A stretch of DNA of 64,000 nt from Niebla homalea. Taxonomy: Eukaryota; Ascomycota; Lecanoromycetes; Lecanorales; Ramalinaceae. The notes beneath the pieces were generated by a model that saw nothing but the letters and a program-made list of their open reading frames with translations, searched no databases and was not told where the DNA came from. Below are positions 51,599-61,847 of this stretch, in pieces. Each line of letters begins with the position of its first letter. Within the stretch, counting starts at the first letter, position 1. The translations under genes and the position numbers were made by a program. The stretch covers positions 806,001-870,000 of the forward strand of contig JAHGAU010000003.1 in NCBI GenBank assembly GCA_019925105.1, read 5' to 3'.

Positions 51599-52120
51599 GT
51601 ACAGCAACAAATTTCGTGACAACTGGTGCCTTCACGGAAGGAATATCATGGGCAAGTCGACCAATGCTCAAACTACGGTCGGAAGGCCTATTCATATCAA
51701 GGAGGTCAAGCTGCTTGGGCGAAGAGGGCTACGACGTACTAGAGAACACTAGGTACTACCTTAGTTCCTCCTCAGCCTAGCGGCTGAACCCCTCTCGCCC
51801 CTCTCGCCTCTGTCCCGATAAAAGCAAAAGCGTGAGGCTGACACGATTAGATAAAAAGTCGGCCGAATCAAAAAGCCACAATCGTCAACTCCAGGATGAG
51901 AATACTGTAATCAAGATGAGGCTATTAATCGCAGACCTCCATGGGCTTTGCCCGGGTCGCATCTCATTCGAACATTTTGCCTAAAGATGCACCTTGCAAT
52001 CTATAAAGGTAACAATGACATTATTGGCGGCATAGATATACTCTTGCTCTTTTGGTTGCGACTGAGGAGCTTTTACCCTTGTCATTGTGTGAGCTCAATA
52101 TGTCCTGTACGGCCACGCTC
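51599..52120. other. Intergenic region LAS21 / DUF2423 gene
   Basis: 522 bp between two minus-strand genes; contains the LAS21 promoter. A long plus-strand open frame beginning at 51948 crosses it but lies mostly antisense to the DUF2423 gene and shows no family features. Confidence 0.45.
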
Positions 52121-52663
52121 TCAATGTGAAGCACCGTCCTTGATCATCTTCATCAATGCGGCTTCAAGCTTTGTTTCCTGCGCCGCGCACTCAATCGTGG
52201 CCCAAGTCTGTTGCCCTTTGTATATGTTGGAAAAACCATTGCAGCCTTTGACTTCGAGCGCCTTCGTTTCTCCACACGTCGTGGCTTCTGCGGCACTGCT
52301 GGCGAGATCCCGGGGGTCTGAAACCCTGCTGATGGTCAAACTTGGCCAGGCAACGGGCCTTCTAGAGGGTCTGATACCTTCGAGATCAGTGGCTCCCAGA
52401 ATGTCTATTGCCATCCCATCTCCACGCTTATCTTCTTATTATACGAGATCAGCGGACCGGGTCAAAGATATGCTCTGTGATGCACAAGTACCTTTGTTGC
52501 TCTCCGCGAACGCATTTGTGTCCGTCTTTGACGGCTTCGAGGCAAGCTCTAGCAGCTTCGCCGATAGCCGCTGCTTCCTCTCCTCCTCCACAGGCGCAAA
52601 AACTTTGGACCTAAGGTTCCGCTTATTGACCTTGCTCGATCTTGATCGCAAGCCTTTTGCCAT
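52121..52663 (-). CDS. DUF2423/UPF0642-like small basic protein
   Basis: Member of a fungal family of unknown function whose yeast relative (YBL028C) is nucleolar. Exon 1 (52663–52492) begins MAKGLRSRSSKVNKRNLRSK, the conserved basic N-terminus of the family, followed by VFAPVEEERKQRLSAKLLEL. The intron (52491–52432) is inferred from GTACTT…AAGAAG with matching phase. Exon 2 (52431–52121) then gives a 160-residue protein. The second half lacks the basic tail usual in the family and resembles nothing I know, so the 3' structure is less sure than the start. An upstream in-frame GTG/TTG start is not needed. Confidence 0.7.
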
Positions 52664-53751
52664 TGTGATGCACCTCGACGTTACGCTACTCAATCTAGGA
52701 GGTCGCTGGGACTCAGGATGGTGGACAACCAGCCGCGTTGCGTTTGATCCTCATGTGTATATCCGGTTGTTGGTGTGATTGCGATTACTTATAGCTGCCA
52801 AAATAAAAGGGCCATGTTAGACAAAGGTAGCTCGTGGCAGCGATGTGTCGTGAATCATACACGTTTGGTTGGGAATGTAGTGGGGTTGATAAAATAAAAT
52901 TGGGGTATTTTTGGTTATTACAGTACCTTAATCCTCCCTTACCGATACTCTGGGGCGCCCTTAGCGCGGCCTTATAATCTTGATACGCCAGGGCGGGCTC
53001 GTTAGGAGCAAAAAGAATTGCAATGAGGGCGTGGTAAAGTCCCGCCAAAATTGGATTTCTCCCAATTCAACCCACCTTTCTTACCTTTCAATTCATTTCA
53101 AACGTTATGAACTAAATAACTTTTGGTTACAACGTCGCTGCGCTTGACTCAAACCATACTTTTTGTACTAAGGTCTTTATCCTAGAGAGTATATCTTTGG
53201 TGCGGGAATAGGAGTCCAACATTGTCCACGTTGCAATTGTTTTTGCTCCTAACGAGGCGGGGAGGGCAAATGATATGATAAATCTTACTCGTAATACCGA
53301 TCGTGACAAGAGTTCAATACGGATCCGTACATAAATTGCGCTGCACCCCCCCCCCTATCAAATAGAACGATACCCGCAAAATTTGTAGCGAAAAGAGTAT
53401 CGCTAATTACAACCCCCAAAAACCGTTCGTCATCGATCCCAAACTGTTATATACCGATTCTCGTCAAGGAGGGTAATCGTTGTAACGGGGTTACTGTATT
53501 GGTCGAGTCTCGACTTCCAAGCTTCTCATGTAACACATCAGATTCCCTCTTTCTCATCTCACTCACTCCCTGCACCACCATCGCTACAATTCACTCCTCG
53601 GCAAGTCCCATCTCATGCCTGTATTATCTCGCTACAAGGGGCCATAGCCAAATGCCCGCCCTGCAACTTTGCGAGTGTAGCAGACTGCTCCGATAGAGGC
53701 ATATCAGGTCACTTTCACGCGATTTTGGCCTAGCTGGGTCATAATCCAAGC
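52664..53751. other. Intergenic region with an inverted repeat pair
   Basis: 1.1 kb without a gene. Two stretches, 52991–53023 and 53231–53266, are inverted copies sharing CTCGTTAGGAGCAAAAA and AATTGCAA with one mismatch in 25 bases. Both translate in opposite directions to FAPNE-containing peptides. This suggests remnants of a decayed mobile element. A C10 run is at about 53346, and a pyrimidine-rich promoter-like stretch precedes the SIZ gene. Confidence 0.45.
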
Positions 53752-55582
53752 ATGGCAGCTCACGACTCTATCATGAACGTCGAAGCTGCCTCCGCTCAAG
53801 TGAAACGCCTGATCATGATCCAGCTCAAACAAGTCTGTCGGAGGGAATCCTTACCAGTGTCCGGCACCAAGGCCGCTTTGCAGTCGCGCATAACTTCCCG
53901 TACGTGGAATTCAAGCATTCAAGCCTTTATTGCAACTACAGTCTGACACGCTGTGAATGGCATACAGAACTTCAATCATGTGCCCATCGGGGTGACTATG
54001 ACGCTTTCAGTCGACTCAGAAGTGCCATCCAGAACCCCGTACCTGATTCGAACGGTCCTTCCCCTACACCTCCGTCCCGCTCCCACGCGAATCCCATGCA
54101 CCCGCAGCCTCCGTATCATAATGGCTTTGGAAGCGTTGTTGCTGGACCAAGTCCAATGCTTCCTTATGGCGGCAGTGGAGCGACTCAAAGTGAGTACTTT
54201 CGTCCCCCCTTAAGAAATACTAGCCTGCAGTGCCTGACAAGGGTCAAGGATCGCCACTCTTCAAACTCAGTCCTTTTTATACGATATTACGACCTCTTAC
54301 CCCGGTGATCGAGTGCAGAGGTAGGCGTTGTCCTCGGTCGGATCGTGCCTTCGTCTCCAATCGCGCTCAAGACTGACGATCGTTTACCAAAGCTATAGTG
54401 CGGGAAACAACCCGAGACACCGTCCAAACAACAATCAATCTATCTCCCGACGTCGTCAATGATATGGCAAAAAACACCACTACAAGAGTCATGGTTTATT
54501 GCGCTGCAGACGCCGTAGCATCTCCCTTCTCCCGTGTCGAGATCGCCTTCCCTCACCAAGTGGAAATTAAAGTGAACCAAGACGAAGTCAAATCTAATCT
54601 TCGAGGACTGAAGAACAAGCCTGGCTCGACGCGACCCGCTGATATCACAGACCTGCTCCGGAAACGCTCAGGGTACAACAACGACCTGGTCGTAACATAT
54701 GCCCTCACCCAGAATCGGTTCTTTCTTGTCGTGAATCTAGTCCAACAGCATGCTGTTGGCGATTTGGTCGCAAGGCTAAGCTCCGGCAAGACGATAACAA
54801 AGGATCGCGTGTTGCGAGAAATGGTTGGCAAAGCACAGGATGCTGAAATTGTCGCGACTTCCACCATCATGTCGCTGAAGTGTCCGTTGTCGACATTGCG
54901 AATCGACGTACCATGCCGTTCCACGCTCTGTAATCACAATCAGTGCTTCGATGCTACGTCCTTCCTCCAGCTTCAGGAGCAAGCTCCTACGTGGACCTGC
55001 CCCGTCTGCAACAAGGGCGTCACCTTTGACAATCTTCAGATTGATCAGTATGTGAACGACATCCTGAAAGCTACACCCAAATCTGTAGACCAGGTAACCA
55101 TCGAGCCAGACGGCAAATGGACCACCAGATCAGACGCTAAATCGCCAAGACCATCGACCAACGGACATCGGAGCAGTGACGATGATGATGATCTAGTGGA
55201 AATCCAGGAAGCGCCACGTATAGCATCAATCAAAACCGAAGCCAGCTACGAATCGGGTATGCTACGAACCCCTCCCACATCGTCACGAGAACCGTCTACC
55301 CCATCTGGAGCGCAGTTCTCAGGAAGTAGGAAACGGCCCGTTGCTCAAGTTGTTGACCTCACGATAAGCGACGAAGACGAGGAGGAGGTAAGGGTACCCA
55401 AGCGGCGAAACAACACTGTGCCTCCACATGACACGCTAGGGTCGAACGGCCTTGCACAGGTGCCAACAAGAGCTCATGGGAGTTCATCGGGCTTGCCTAC
55501 GGTGTTCTCAAACACCGAAACCTCGACGTCTTTCACTTCACCGCTCAATTACTCAAATGGCGGCTTCGCAGGGCCTCCCTGA
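53752..55582 (+). CDS. SIZ1: SUMO E3 ligase, SIZ/PIAS family
   Basis: A nuclear E3 that stimulates transfer of SUMO from Ubc9 to substrates. Four exons (53752–53899, 53968–54189, 54231–54320, 54399–55582) give 547 residues. Order of parts: SAP-like DNA-binding helix pair (QLKQVCRRESLPVSGTKAAL) near residues 20–45; Pro-rich linker; PINIT domain (LFKLSPFYTILRPLTPVIEC, PHQVEIKVN, LVVTYALTQNRFFLVVNLVQ); SP-RING with STLRIDVPCRSTLCNHNQCF and WTCPVCNKGV, holding the Cys/His zinc ligands; acidic stretch DDDDDLVEIQE; and a SUMO-interacting motif VVDLTISDEDEEE. The third intron is only 41 nt, the shortest in the window. Shorter than yeast Siz1 (about 900) but usual for filamentous fungi. Confidence 0.93.
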
Positions 55583-56217
55583 GCCACCGCCGCGCGAGAT
55601 CGTCTATTTGTGATGGAGGATGGTAAGCTAACTCACGATACGCATTAATGTTATTGAAATGAGCGAAGCATGGCGTTGGACGGAAGACCTTAGCCACATG
55701 CAAGGTGTGGCCAATATCTGCTGGTTCTAATAAGTCCCCCTGGGAATGTTTGCAATTCAGTTATTGAGCATATCTCATGAGCTGCAGCTTGGCATAGTCA
55801 GGGGTTCCAAGGCGGCAATATATGTAGCAGCCAGATAGCAATGAACACGAATGGCGTAGCTCTTGAAGAGGCTCACACGCGTTGATAAGGCGCCCCGAAA
55901 TGCCAAGTATCAATAGGCGAATTGAGGCGATCACATGGGATGGACCAACCGCCAGCCTAAGAGATCCTCGGGCAGCTTCTAATTCTATGGAATGCAGAGC
56001 ACTTAGACTGTCATCAAATCCGTAGGGAGCACTCTCGTCGTGACCAAACTTCTCGAGCTTAATTGGCCAATCATCTATCGTGAACGGAGTCTAGCCACTT
56101 ATCATCAGAAACACGGAGTGAAGTCACTGAGTCCCTAATCGAGAATTGAACCCTTGGGCCAACAACTTGTGAATTCCTTTCATACCAAGCACGCGTACCG
56201 TTGACGCAGTCGTGCCA
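55583..56217. other. Intergenic region SIZ1 / TRS33
   Basis: 635 bp between tandem plus-strand genes. No conserved frame or repeat noticed. Confidence 0.45.
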
Positions 56218-56996
56218 ATGGCTTCGGAAGCCTCAGGTTCCCCCCTGAATATCTCGGATCCGGACGCAACGTTCATCAACGCGTCCTGTCTAGATCTGCT
56301 GCTCATCGAAATGGTGCCAATGGCTCACCGATTGACTGCAGAGTTGGATCCATCGGGCCAAGACGAAACTACCGACGCTGATGACGGGGCAACGTCAGAC
56401 ACAGCCTTTCACAGGCTGGAGGCATGGGGATATCGTGTGGGACAAGGTCTTGTGGAAAGGTAGAGATTACTCTGCAGCAATGAGGCACTTGCTGCACCAG
56501 GGGAGCAGCACAGGACTGATTACCTGGGCGCAGATTCTCAAAGGATCGATCGCGCTTTGTGGATGCATTGGACATGATCAAATTCCTTTGCAAAGACCTG
56601 TGGATTTTGGTGTTCAGGAAGCAGATTGACAATCTCAAAACCAATCATCGGGTACGTCTCCGCTCCTCATCCTGGGGCGATTGCTCGTACGAAAAGGCTT
56701 ACACGCTCCGCCGCTAGGGGGTCTTCGTGCTCACCGACAACAGCTTTAAACCGTTCGCCCGTATGAGCACGGCTTCATCCAAGGAAGCCGTCACTAGGGC
56801 TCAGCCTGTGAGTTGCCCTCTCTCCCAACAGCTCATGCAGCGGCCATGTTTACCGTCTCCACAGTACCTGTGGTTCCCCTGCGGTGTCATACGAGGCAGT
56901 CTAGCAAGCATGGGCATCAGTGCTACGGTGCAAGCAGAGACCTCTGAGCTCCCGGCGGCCACATTCCAGATCAAGACGGCCATGACAAAGAATTGA
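56218..56996 (+). CDS. TRS33: TRAPP complex subunit Trs33
   Basis: A core subunit of the TRAPP complexes, which act as guanine-nucleotide exchange factors for Ypt1/Rab1 in ER–Golgi and Golgi traffic. Four exons (56218–56459, 56534–56651, 56718–56807, 56865–56996) give 193 residues. Bet3-family landmarks: [77 protein letters not shown], then [15 protein letters not shown] and [11 protein letters not shown] at the end. The insertion of acidic residues after LDPSGQDE is a common fungal variation. Convergent with the MDH gene (326 bp between stops). Confidence 0.93.
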
Positions 56997-57322
56997 GTCC
57001 GTCTAAGAATACGCTTTCCCTATCTCAACAGAGTCCTTGGCCCTCCTCCCCCCCTCCCCCTAACACAGGATGTACCCGGCAACTTGCTCTGATCAAGCAC
57101 ATCGATCGTGGGCACTCCGCGATATGCTCTCAATGTTGGCGCTACTGGGGGCAATCGTAGGTTGCACGGGGTCAGAGCCTATGGAAACGGGGCCTTGCGT
57201 CAGTCAACTGCTCTATCTAGCTGATGCTTTAGCTACACTGCCTTTGAGACCGTATACGACGTGCTTGCGCGGCAGAAAGACTTTCAAAGAAGTCGAGACA
57301 AGGACTGCTCTGGAAGGGTAAA
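56997..57322. other. Convergent intergenic region TRS33 / MDH
   Basis: 326 bp of 3' flanks. A C-rich stretch (CCTCCTCCCCCCCTCCCCC) is at about 57043–57060. No gene seen. Confidence 0.45.
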
Positions 57323-58690
57323 TCACTTGTTTGGTGCCGGAGGGTTGTGCACAAAATCAATACCCTTCTCAATGTTGCCCTTGAGGCCAGCTTTCGCAGG
57401 CTCGAGCAGTTTCTTCTCGTCCTCGCTCAAGTCTCCAAGGATGTTGTGAGCGCGATCGGCTCCAGACAGCTGCGGTGAAAGTCAGCATAGATCCCACAGC
57501 AGCCAGATTGAACATACACCCAGCTCTACGGGCACCGAAAAGTAGTCGAGCCCAATTTCTTTAGCAACGGCATCGCCTCCAGCGACCCCAGGCAGATAAA
57601 CAAAGGTGGGCTCTACAATCCCCTTTTCGCCTTTACTGGCTTTGATGATTTTCTCCGTGAAGCTGACGGGGTTGTCAGCGCCTGGGATGTACTTCGTGAC
57701 GTGGAACCAATTACCGGAAGCCAGCATATGCCATGGACAGTGTCGCAGATCCGGCCCCTCCCTTTGCTTCCACAACTTCATCGCCGCCAAATTGCACGCC
57801 TAAGCCAGTGTTAATCGGACGTCAAGAGCTGCGACTGGGGTTTTTACGCTTGATCAATGCCGCATACTTGTCAGAGGGTATCTTGACTGCCGGCTTGGCG
57901 AGGCTGAACAGTGGCACGATTGTCTCGCCAGAATGTCCGCCGATGACGGGAATCACTGTGTCAGCTGGATCCTTTACTCCCGTAATCTCCTGGACAAAGG
58001 TCTCGGCGCGTACGACGTCGAGGGTGGTGACACCAAAGAGGCGCTTCGGATCGAACACGTTGGCTTGTTTCATGACCTCGGCTGCAATCGGGACAGTGGA
58101 GTTCACTGGGTTGGAGATGACCAAAATGTTTGCTTTGGGACAAAACTCTGCGACGCCCTTTACGAGGTCGCGAACGATGCTGGCATTGATTTTGAAAAGG
58201 TCATCGCGGGTCATACCAGGCTTGCCTAATGCTTCGTGAGTAGTGCAACCGGTTGCTGTTGTTGTTGTGCAGATGGCGTACGAGGAATGCCAGCCGGAAT
58301 GACCACCACATCTGCACCCGTCAATGCATGCTTCAAGCCGTCGTTATTTGGCAGGTATCCAGTGATTTTCTGCATCCTTCAGCACCTATGCCGGCCAAGG
58401 TTTGATGGCGCGGACGTACTGCGATGGAGGAGATGTGAGAAAGATCCGCTGTCACTCCAGGTGTATTGACGACATCGTATAGAGAGAGCTCGTCTACCAA
58501 AGGACAAGCTTTCAGAAGGAGCGACAGCGGCTACGCAAACCAGGGTCAGAAGATGATGATCAGAAGCCGGCTGGCGGGGGAGCGGTGGAGCACACCTGGC
58601 CAATGCCACCCGAGGCACCAAGCACAACTGGACCTGGTCAAACGGGAATTCAAAGGGCTTTGGAGCATCATCGTTACCTGCTTTGACCAT
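57323..58690 (-). CDS. Malate dehydrogenase (NAD), probably cytosolic
   Basis: Interconverts malate and oxaloacetate. Eight exons (58690–58678, 58633–58596, 58530–58420, 58369–58282, 58225–57848, 57799–57715, 57662–57518, 57469–57323) sum to 334 residues. The first exon is 13 nt and the second 38 nt. Key features: [18 protein letters not shown] (NAD loop) within 25 residues of the start, [36 protein letters not shown] (substrate Arg), [34 protein letters not shown] (catalytic His) and [14 protein letters not shown]. There is no presequence before the Rossmann fold and the C-terminus (NPPAPNK) lacks a peroxisomal SKL-type signal, so cytosol is inferred. The intron 58281–58226 contains a CAA repeat. 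Confidence 0.95.
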
Positions 58691-59345
58691 TTTCAGAGTT
58701 GGAGCGGAAAGGGTACAACGTTGACAGATCGGTCAGCAAATGTAGCACGTCGGACACTGCAGTGACGGTAGAGTGGAGATTATCTAGTTGAGTATCCTTG
58801 TACGAGAACGACGTTGTAGGGCGGGAGACCAGGAAGGTTGGTGTCAAGAATGACTCGTCAATTCGACAATCTCGATACACTACTGATGATAGGTAAGTAT
58901 GAGCGTGTGAGGGTAGTTCTACGAGATTGGTAGGTTCGGTTGACTTCAAAGTTTGGCGGGGTTCAATCGAATTGAAGGAGCCCTCGGAGGGGCCAGGCGC
59001 AAGGAGCCGGCTCAGCAGTGGGAGAGAACATCGCCTACAACACTAAAATTTCCTTTCAGAAGGGTGATGCCCTGGTAGTTGCTCATGAAGCAATGTTGAT
59101 TTCACAGGATGAACCAAATGTCATCCAAGGCAAGCTGTTTGCTTGTACTCTTGGATCTTGCCTAAGCGCTAAGAGCTCTCATCCCCTTGGATCCATTCCA
59201 GGCCCCCATCACTCCAAATGCAACTTACCATTTGATTCACGGAGCGGATCTTAATCAAGCCGAGGAACACATTTTCCTGTCTACACCTTGGGGTGTAGAT
59301 TCCCGTGGCCAGAAGACCAAGCACCAAGATTGCAAACCTCACTGA
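58691..59345. other. Intergenic region MDH / RPL28
   Basis: 655 bp upstream of MDH on the minus strand and downstream of the L28e gene. No recognisable gene. Confidence 0.45.
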
Positions 59346-60059
59346 TCACGCCGTAGATTCTGCTTTCTTAGCCTTCAACCCACGCGACTTTGGTTTTGGA
59401 TCCTCCTTCTTGGTCCTCTGCGACTCTTTGATGGCACTGGCGCGGGCGACAGCTTCTTGTCTGAGGTCCGCCCGGTATCCTTGCTTGGCCGTGTAGTGTA
59501 CAATTCCTCTATATGTTCTGAAGCTTTGCGTCAGTCGGGACCCTTGGTGAGCAACTCATTGCAGCGCTTCCACGAACTTGGGCCCTGAGGCGTTGGCCCC
59601 CCATGAAACTTCCAGATGATTCGCCGCAGGCCGATTCAGATGCTTCGTCTTTTTCGACGTTAACCTCACGCCGCCCTTATCTCCTGACTGTAATCCCACT
59701 GCCTGAAGCGTTCAGATGTCAGCTGCCGCTTTGACTCGACTTGGCCCGGATTTGAGCGTTTGTGTGTGCTACCTTGTTGTTGACAAAGCCGGAATACTAG
59801 ACGTTGATATTTAGAGCCTGCAACTGGGGCCCTTCGGAGAATCAGGTACCTTGCGGGAATGCTTGTTCATCAAATTGAGAGGGTCTCTGGAAAATTGTTG
59901 GCCCCCGGCGGTCTTGCGCTTGACGAGAAAGGCGTTGTGGCCCCCTGGAGGTTTGGGAGTTAGCAGCAGGAAGATATGATCATGTGGGTTTCGACACCCA
60001 CGGCACATTTCCCAGACCAGATCTTGCGACACATTTGAGGTCAAGTGATGTTCTGCCAT
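59346..60059 (-). CDS. RPL28: 60S ribosomal protein L28e
   Basis: A cytosolic large-subunit ribosomal protein of the L28e family. Exons 60059–60002, 59944–59850, 59796–59773, 59702–about 59563 and 59517–59346. Family blocks: SNVSQDLVWEMCRGHNAFLV, GGQQFSRDPLNLMNKHSRKY, SGFVNNKAVGL, then YRGIVHYTAKQGYRADLRQE and AVARASAIKESQ, with a basic tail ending KAKKAESTA. The junction between the last two exons is odd. The only nearby GT donor (59573) is in the wrong phase. A GC–AG intron (GCAATG at 59562 to TTCAG at 59518) restores the frame and gives 162 residues; otherwise a 1–2-base indel must be assumed. Several short introns near the 5' end are typical of fungal ribosomal protein genes. Confidence 0.88.
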
Positions 60060-61018
60060 ATTGATAAGGGAAGACAACGCAAAGACCAAGGGTGATGGGT
60101 AAGTATTGATGATGAATTTCCTTTCGTCTTGTCTTGTGTCTGCCAATTTTCGCTTGGATGCCACGCTAAGATAAGATACCCTTACATTCAAATATTGCTG
60201 GTGTTTTAGGAATTTTCGGATCCGCCTCAACAACTACAAATTCAAGGCGGATGTAAACAGGTGAAATTAATTCTTACAGTACAAAGATGCGACAGCTTAG
60301 GTTTTGAAGATTAACACTTTCTATTGAGTGTTGTAGAGGTAATACGTTGAATATGGACTTTAAGCTTTAAAGCCCCAAATTTTAGGTAGGGTAGGTAATA
60401 GGGCTGCTGCGGGGTAGTTACGGAGCCCAAAATTTACATATATCCAAGACATCCTATCTATATAAGAACCCCTTATACTTCAACCATATATGTTTAAAAC
60501 AAGGTAAAATCAATATGAGAGCTTCTAGTCTTTACAAAGATCATATTCAAGTACTGTGAATGATCCTTGAGGCGTGGTTGTTGAGTACTTGGCTATTCTG
60601 TGATTTTGACGACAAATCGGGTTTGATGGTCGAGAAAACACCAGCAATTTGGAGATATCCTGACAAGCCTGAGTCCTGACTGTTTCCTACTCCTGCCTCG
60701 TCCGTACTCCGTACATGCCTTTCAATTGATTTCCAAATGGTACTGAACCAGATATGAAAACACAGATGGTCCTCCAAATTTGGCTTCATCGGTTCCACAT
60801 TGTGACTGTGTGTACAAGATGTCCGACATCGTCTTGAAAATCGTTTTGTCCGCTGTGCGCTTCCAATATGTGCTGTGCTCTGGCTTTGTCTGCGAACTGG
60901 CCCACTGCAAGGTGGAAACCCGGGTAGGAATAAGACCAGCAAGTATCTTGCCCGAGCCCACCCTGTACTTGGAATGCCACCCTTTGAAACCTTGGCTTCC
61001 CAATAACCCTTCGTCGAG
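60060..61018. other. Intergenic region RPL28 / DUF6640-like gene
   Basis: 959 bp, more AT-rich between 60240 and 60560. Includes a pair of CCCAAAATTT/CCCAAATTTT boxes around 60372–60434, but no coding or repeat family recognised. Confidence 0.4.
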
Positions 61019-61426
61019 TCATCTCTTCAGCCTCCGCAGCTCCAGAAGATATCCAATCCATGGAAGACCCGTCATGCCCAAGAAGAGCGGCAATTGTGGA
61101 AAACCCTCACCAAATTCGGGATCGATGGCCAGCGCGCCAGGGTACATGATCCCACTGATGGCTGTCGCCCCGTAAAAGCTTCCAAAAATAGCAGCAGTTC
61201 GCAAAGACTCAACTGCATTGAAGGTAGAGGACCGCCAGGTAAAATGGAGCGTCAGCAAGCCCAAAGCCAATCCGGTAGACATGGTTTGGCCGTTATGGAA
61301 TCTTGCATGCGGTGGCCATTTTGGGTTCTTTACATGAGTCTCGTTCCAGTCCGCAAGGAAGGGCCCTATCGAGGTGGCCAGGGCAGTCACTGTTAGACAG
61401 ACTCTGCCAGGTGTTAATGCAGGCAT
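61019..61426 (-). CDS. Small fungal membrane protein, DUF6640-like
   Basis: Function unknown. The single exon of 135 residues begins MPALTPGRVCLTVTALATSI. It shows four hydrophobic stretches (about residues 8–25, 50–65, 72–95 and 112–128) suggesting a four-helix membrane protein. The most characteristic block, FLADWNETHVKNPKWPPHAR directly followed by FHNGQTMS, matches my memory of a widespread fungal family (DUF6640) sometimes near secondary-metabolite genes; no such genes are nearby here. Two ATGs upstream (61477, 61474) would extend it by 16–17 residues. Divergent from VPS45 with 421 bp between starts. Confidence 0.7.
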   Translation of the reverse strand: MPALTPGRVCLTVTALATSIGPFLADWNETHVKNPKWPPHARFHNGQTMSTGLALGLLTLHFTWRSSTFNAVESLRTAAIFGSFYGATAISGIMYPGALAIDPEFGEGFPQLPLFLGMTGLPWIGYLLELRRLKR

Positions 61427-61847
61427 TGATCTCGAAGTCGTATATAAGTTAACCGAAGCCAGAAAGCTAGACATCATCAAGGGACAGATGAGATGAGGGG
61501 CGATATACTACTGATCACGTGACTGTTACCGAAAAGGCATGAGAATGACTGATCTAGGATGCTACGACGTATAAATCTCTTTGCACGGCTTGAACACCAG
61601 AAGAACGGGAGAACCGCGAATTATTCCCTATCTCTCCCTGCACGACCCACTCTCATAGAGACTGCTCGACAGCATTGATGGGTTGCAGTCCTCTACAATG
61701 AACAAAATACTTGGTGCTCATCTCAGCTTCTACAAGAGTTCGCAAGATCATTTGGATGCCTAAGGACTAGCCTCTCAGGCTTCCCCGGTGGCTGCTCATC
61801 CCCTCGGAAGTTCATCTGGGGAGGATCAACGGCCAGCAGTCTACATC
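61427..61847. promoter_or_regulatory. Divergent promoter region DUF6640-like / VPS45
   Basis: 421 bp between two divergent starts. A TATA-like motif TATATAAG occurs at about 61441 in the 5' flank of the minus gene. No other site assigned. Confidence 0.35.

Noticed and set aside
51948..52778. Plus-strand open frame of 276 codons, the longest in its area
   Set aside because: It is antisense to the DUF2423 gene, whose conserved MAKGLRS start and splice-consistent frame on the minus strand are convincing; the plus-strand product has no family features.
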